Assembly (NCBI GenBank): GCA_947575935.1
Contig: CANPPM010000091.1
Location: 1-9,734, forward strand
From: an uncultured Butyricicoccus sp.
Lineage (GTDB): Bacteria; Bacillota; Clostridia; Oscillospirales; Butyricicoccaceae
Direction of reading: 5' to 3'
DNA: 9,734 bases
Shown here: in pieces, positions 7,043 to 9,734 of the stretch
Layout: the number at the start of each line of letters is the position of its first letter
Position numbering within the stretch: position 1 is the stretch's first letter
Translations under genes and position numbers: made by a program
The notes under the pieces: model-generated
Told to the model about the DNA's origin: nothing
Database searches by the model: none
What the model saw: only the letters and a program-made list of their open reading frames with translations

Positions 7043-7197
7043 GACAGGGGTGTCCGGCGAAAGCTGGGCTGAGAATTATACCCTTAGAACCTGTATCCAT
7101 TTCTGAAAAAATGCCGGCGGCAGATTGGCTGGGCGGTATTTTGGGGGGAGAGGACAGGTTCTTATACCTGATCCGGATCATGCCGGCGGAGGGAGTC
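7043..7197 (+). promoter_or_regulatory. TPP (THI-box) riboswitch aptamer with a large insertion
   Basis: This RNA senses thiamine pyrophosphate and should switch off thiT when TPP is plentiful. Conserved parts in order: GGGGT (7047-7051) pairing with ACCC (7080-7083) as P2; P3 TCCGGC-GAAA-GCTGGG; the pyrimidine-binding CTGAGA (7069-7074); and the P4/P5 arm CCTGATCCGG to GCCGGCGGAGGGA (7167-7194). P1 is short (GAC 7043-7045 with GTC 7195-7197). Normally P4 follows P2 after about six nt. Here about 80 nt intervene (7084-7166). AGAACCTG plus TCC (7086-7098) pairs with GGACAGGTTCT (7152-7162). Inside it, 7108-7116 pairs with 7134-7142 (nine pairs, one G-U). Confidence 0.88.
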
Positions 7198-7235
7198 GAA
7201 CCGCAGAGAAAACCACCTTTTGGGATGGTGTCAAG

Positions 7236-7278
7236 AACGCGCCTTCGGCTATACGTGCTGATTGGCGCGTTTTGTTTT
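7236..7278 (+). terminator. Riboswitch-controlled intrinsic terminator
   Basis: AACGCGCC (7236-7243) pairs with GGCGCGTT (7264-7271). An inner TCGG/CTGA helix fits in the 20-nt loop, and TTTTGTTTT follows. It lies 39 nt after the aptamer and just before the thiT ribosome site, as expected for transcription attenuation. I could not identify a clear antiterminator. CACC (7214-7217) with GGTG (7227-7230) is the only extra hairpin between them. Confidence 0.75.
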
Positions 7279-7309
7279 GACAAAAATCATCTGTTTGGAG
7301 GTTTGATCA

Positions 7310-7894
7310 ATGGAAAGAACGATGGGGACGCGTCCGGCTGCACGGGTGCGGGCAATGGTTGAATGTGCGATGCTGATTGCCGCTTACATGGTGCTGTCAC
7401 GAATGAAATTTTTGCAGATGCCGCAGGGAGGTTCGCTCAATCCGGCGGCAGGCCTGCCGCTGCTGCTGGTCGGCTACCGGCACGGCCTGAAATGGAGCGG
7501 TGTTTCGGCGGTTGCGGCAACGCTGCTGAGCATGCTGCTGGATGGATTTTATGCGCCCCCAGCGGGCACAGTTACTGCTTTTTTCCTGTGTTTGCTGTTG
7601 GATTATTTTCTTTCCAGTTTTTCGATCGTGTCGGCGGCCGGGATCAACTGGTTTCTAAAAAAGAAGACTGTTTTGACGGTTGGCGTTTCGGTCTTTGTAT
7701 CGCAGCTGCTGCAATTCCTTTGTGTGTTTGTGTCCGGTTTTGTGCTCTGGGGGACATATGCACCGGAGGGAATGGGACCGGTTTACTATTCGTTTACCTA
7801 TAATGCAAGTTATTGCTTTCCGCAGGCGATTTTAACGACAGCCGTCACTGTGGGGCTGTTTCGTGCAGCACCGCAGTTGTTCAGCCGTTCATAG
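7310..7894 (+). CDS. thiT: Thiamine transporter ThiT, ECF S-component
   Basis: This 194-residue membrane protein is the substrate-binding S-component of the energy-coupling factor thiamine transporter. It would bind thiamine outside and deliver it through shared EcfA/EcfA'/EcfT subunits encoded elsewhere. About six membrane helices are visible. Family marks are the loop MPQGGSLNPAAGLPLLL (37-53), LLLDYF (95-100), and the signature WGTYAPEGMGPVYYSFTYNA (147-166), which supplies thiamine-contacting aromatic and acidic residues in known ThiT structures. The ATG at 7310 has GGAGG (7297-7301) eight nt upstream. The TPP riboswitch and terminator directly before it support the call. No terminator was found behind it. 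Confidence 0.93.
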   Translation: MERTMGTRPAARVRAMVECAMLIAAYMVLSRMKFLQMPQGGSLNPAAGLPLLLVGYRHGLKWSGVSAVAATLLSMLLDGFYAPPAGTVTAFFLCLLLDYFLSSFSIVSAAGINWFLKKKTVLTVGVSVFVSQLLQFLCVFVSGFVLWGTYAPEGMGPVYYSFTYNASYCFPQAILTTAVTVGLFRAAPQLFSRS

Positions 7895-7966
7895 GGCGTT
7901 TGCACCGGCGGACGGATGTACGCTGCCGATTCCGCGGGCTCTGGCCTGCAGCGAAATGCTGGATAA

Positions 7967-8007
7967 GGGCAGATTTTGTGCTGAATCGGGCAGTTTTCTG
8001 CAGAATC
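7967..8007. repeat. Imperfect tandem duplication, 21 + 20 bp
   Basis: GGGCAGATTTTGTGCTGAATC (7967-7987) is followed directly by GGGCAGTTTTCTGCAGAATC (7988-8007): 18 matches plus one gap. It lies in the 185-nt region between thiT and the convergent sensor gene. I see nothing else supportable in 7895-8079. Confidence 0.45.
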
Positions 8008-8079
8008 CCCTGACGGATTTCAAAGAAAATCAACGATGCTTTCACAGAAAAAGATGCCTTGAGGCGGAGCTGATGGTTT

Positions 8080-9150
8080 TCAAACAGGCTCTAGGGCAAA
8101 TATCCAGCGGATTAGGGCAGGGCTGTCGTCTTCGAGATAACCGCTTGCGAGCAGCAGCGTACCATTCGAACCGGTGATCAGGTAGTGGAGTTCGTCTCCG
8201 TTCTTCATGCCCCAAGCCTGCGCGGCAGAAGTTCGGATCGATTGGATGGCATCCGGTACGGCGCCGCCGGCATCATAAAAAAACAGTGCGTCAAAATTTT
8301 GCGGGGTCAGGGTAAGCGGCTGCGGCATACCGAGGATAGGGTTGCCGGCCATATTGCCGCTGGCTGTGACCAAGCCCGAAGAGGCGATCTGGTAGGTTGG
8401 CGCGGTTTCGAGCGAATAAGTAAAATTGAAGGAAGGGGCATCATACAGCAGTTGTGAAACGCGGTAATTTCCTGCAGGCGGCTGGGCCGTCGTGATTTCC
8501 AGCGGCGCCAGCTGAAAGACCCAGTGGATACGCGGTGCGGTCTCGTCTGGACCGACCTTGGTTTTGTTGTAGCCGTTCAGCAGATAGAGGGTACCGTCTT
8601 TTTGCAGAAGCAGAAGCTGAAAGGTGGTTGGTTGTTCGATCTGCCAGGCGTTTTGGTTTTCTTCCAGAAGCTGCCGCTGCCCGGCCTCCCCCATGCGGGT
8701 GTTAAAATCAAACAAGCTGAAAAAGGTATCTTCTGTGAGCTGGATTTCACGCAGCTCGCCGCGGAGGGTGCAGTTGTCCCGGCTGATATGGAATAGGCTG
8801 CCGTCGCTGATCAGGTATTGTCCCATCTGGCCTGGATCCGGACGGAAGACCTCGCTGAACGTCCATTGGCTGGTGATTTCCTGTACTTCATAAAGGCCGT
8901 TATGTTTGGGAAGCTCGATGGACTGGATTGGGTCGGTCAGCAGGCCGCAGGCCAGCAGAATAACTACGGTTGCGCCGGTGAGCGAGACCAGGAGCCTGGG
9001 CCGTTGGTAGCGAAGGACATTTCGGATGCGGGCGCGCGTGCTGCCCTTGCCAAAGGCAACGCCTGCCGCTTGTCCTGCAGCCAACACAAACGCGATTCCG
9101 CAGCTGCCGGCAAGGCTCATGTTAAGAATCTGATCAAAGAGCGCGCGCAT
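8080..9150 (-). CDS. Protease-less BlaR1/M56-like membrane sensor
   Basis: This 356-residue protein begins like clostridial BlaR1-type M56 proteins (FDQILNMSLAGS, membrane helix about 8-30). It then passes directly to FGKGSTRARIRNVLRYQRP (33-51), the segment that in full-length proteins follows the metalloprotease domain, and then to the last membrane helix (53-71). The whole M56 core with its HExxH zinc site is absent. The rest is an extracellular sensor region made of two related domains (about 85-217 and 227-356). Both carry a GTLxLxxGY element and end in IxWxFxL, like the C-terminal domain of clostridial M56 proteins. ATG 9150 is chosen because GAGGAGGG (9164-9157) is six nt upstream; ATG 9156 abuts that site but overlaps the blaI stop as ATGA. 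It cannot cleave the repressor itself. A working sensor and a decaying remnant are both possible. Confidence 0.78.
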   Translation of the reverse strand: MRALFDQILNMSLAGSCGIAFVLAAGQAAGVAFGKGSTRARIRNVLRYQRPRLLVSLTGATVVILLACGLLTDPIQSIELPKHNGLYEVQEITSQWTFSEVFRPDPGQMGQYLISDGSLFHISRDNCTLRGELREIQLTEDTFFSLFDFNTRMGEAGQRQLLEENQNAWQIEQPTTFQLLLLQKDGTLYLLNGYNKTKVGPDETAPRIHWVFQLAPLEITTAQPPAGNYRVSQLLYDAPSFNFTYSLETAPTYQIASSGLVTASGNMAGNPILGMPQPLTLTPQNFDALFFYDAGGAVPDAIQSIRTSAAQAWGMKNGDELHYLITGSNGTLLLASGYLEDDSPALIRWIFALEPV

Positions 9151-9152
9151 GA

Positions 9153-9515
9153 TCATCCCTCCTCACTTTGTGCGATGAGTTGCCGCAGGGCGGCCAGTTC
9201 GGAGGCGCTCAGCCGTTCTTGTGCGGTGAATGCGGCCAGAAAATGCGGCAAGGAACCGTCAAAACTTTCCTCTATATAGCGGCGGCTCTGGCGGGCGAGG
9301 AATGCCTCCCGTGACAGGCAGGCTGTAACCGTCCCGTTCTCGTTGCGGAACAGCCCGCGCTCGGACAGGCGGCGTAGGATGGTATAGGTGGTTGATTTTT
9401 TCCAAGAGAGCGTATGTTCGGCAAGTGTGACCAAATCTTTGGAGGAGATCGGTTCATTTTCCCAGATTAGATCGGCAAATCGACGTTCGACCGCGCCCGG
9501 CGTATATTCTTTCAC
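9153..9515 (-). CDS. BlaI/MecI/CopY-family transcriptional repressor
   Basis: This 120-residue repressor has an N-terminal winged helix-turn-helix. LIWENEPISSKDLV is followed by the recognition region LSWKKSTTYTILRRLSERGL (36-55), then a wing and a C-terminal helical dimerisation part ending ERLSASELAALRQLI. The family binds TACA/TGTA dyads as dimers and is inactivated by a BlaR1-type protease or, for CopY, by metal. The start is GTG 9515-9513, six nt after AAGGAGG (9528-9522). Upstream extension of the open frame would run through its own promoter and a terminator. It is the first gene of a two-gene operon with the sensor and likely represses itself. The position matching the MecI/BlaI N-F cleavage site reads A95-F96. 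Confidence 0.9.
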   Translation of the reverse strand: MKEYTPGAVERRFADLIWENEPISSKDLVTLAEHTLSWKKSTTYTILRRLSERGLFRNENGTVTACLSREAFLARQSRRYIEESFDGSLPHFLAAFTAQERLSASELAALRQLIAQSEEG

Positions 9516-9533
9516 AAAGAGCCTCCTTGCAAT

Positions 9534-9590
9534 ACAAAACGGTTTACAATCTGTAGACTCCTGTAGTTTACAGGCTGTAAACCGTTTTGT
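9534..9590 (-). promoter_or_regulatory. BlaI-type operator: two dyads in a 15-bp inverted repeat
   Basis: Two TACA-N3-TGTA dyads lie at 9545-9555 and 9569-9579, with centres 24 bp apart. The second is the core of a perfect palindrome GTTTACAG-G-CTGTAAAC (9566-9582). Both are bracketed by a perfect 15-bp inverted repeat, ACAAAACGGTTTACA (9534-9548) and TGTAAACCGTTTTGT (9576-9590). CTGTAG is also repeated at 9551 and 9561. BlaI, MecI and CopY operators have the same TACA/TGTA half-sites, so autoregulation is likely. Confidence 0.85.
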
Positions 9591-9593
9591 CAA
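9565..9593 (-). promoter_or_regulatory. Promoter of the repressor-sensor operon
   Basis: On the - strand: TTGACA (9593-9588), 17 nt, then TAAACT (9570-9565). The palindromic operator fills much of the spacer and reaches into the -10 box. The second dyad falls just after the expected start near 9558. Repressor binding should block the polymerase. Confidence 0.8.
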
Positions 9594-9603
9594 CCTGTGG
9601 AAG

Positions 9604-9645
9604 AAAAAACTGCTGGAACCGCGAAACGGCAAGCGGTCCCAGCAG
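9604..9645 (-). terminator. Rho-independent terminator of an upstream - strand transcript
   Basis: Read on the - strand, CTGCTGGGACCGC (9645-9633) pairs with GCGGTTCCAGCAG (9622-9610), 13 pairs with one G-U, and TTTTTT follows (9609-9604). It would end a gene entering from the right edge. No coding sequence of that gene can be supported in 9646-9734. Confidence 0.85.
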
Positions 9646-9734
9646 ATGAGGTCTGCTGCAGGAGAGAGGGAAACTTTTGATGGATAAGGATTAGGGCTTG
9701 TTTGAAAAATGACAATACGCCCAAACAACGGTCC

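Noticed and set aside
8046..8066. Possible terminator after the sensor gene (GCC-TCAA-GGC then TTTTT on the - strand)
   Set aside because: The stem has only three or four pairs, too weak to call.
7863..8177. + strand open frame behind thiT
   Set aside because: Begins inside thiT, runs antisense into the sensor gene, and shows no ribosome site or known domain.
9516..9728. N-terminal extension of the BlaI reading frame
   Set aside because: It runs through the operator, promoter and a - strand terminator and has no BlaI-like sequence. GTG 9515 has an ideal ribosome site.
1..9734. Defence system, CRISPR array, transposon or phage module
   Set aside because: No spaced repeats, Cas, transposase, integrase, toxin-antitoxin or phage-like protein is visible. 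The gene content is housekeeping and regulatory.

Overview
The window looks like chromosomal DNA of an anaerobic Firmicute of class Clostridia, probably Oscillospirales/Ruminococcaceae-like. This is inferred from the gene families, strong GGAGG ribosome sites, TTGACA/TATAAT promoters and fairly GC-rich codons; no marker gene fixes the taxon. I see no CRISPR array, phage, insertion sequence, tRNA or rRNA.

Left part, all on the + strand. After a non-coding edge with a 14-bp direct repeat come a promoter and a structured leader, then a small single-span membrane protein with a Cys cluster and an intrinsic terminator. A radical SAM protein follows. A second promoter, with a structured leader of about 130 nt, drives a cytoplasmic zinc-dependent phospholipase C-like protein that ends in a strong terminator. 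A third promoter drives a tight four-gene operon: DUF2461 protein, DEDDh exonuclease, an 11-mer-repeat membrane protein and an AI-2E family transporter. It ends at a terminator that also works on the opposite strand.

Middle part. The phosphate acetyltransferase gene pta (- strand) and the thiamine transporter gene thiT (+ strand) are divergent and each has a good promoter. thiT is preceded by a TPP riboswitch and an intrinsic terminator. The aptamer carries an apparent insertion of about 80 nt between P2 and P4 that folds into a long arm.

Right part, - strand. A BlaI/MecI-type repressor and a membrane sensor form an operon whose promoter lies over paired TACA-N3-TGTA dyads. The sensor looks like a clostridial BlaR1/M56 protein that lost its whole metalloprotease core. 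The first transmembrane helix is joined to the segment that normally follows the protease domain, then the last membrane helix and two tandem copies of the C-terminal sensor domain. This is the most unusual object here: a candidate protease-free BlaI-linked sensor, or the product of an internal deletion. An intrinsic terminator for a - strand transcript entering from the right closes the window.
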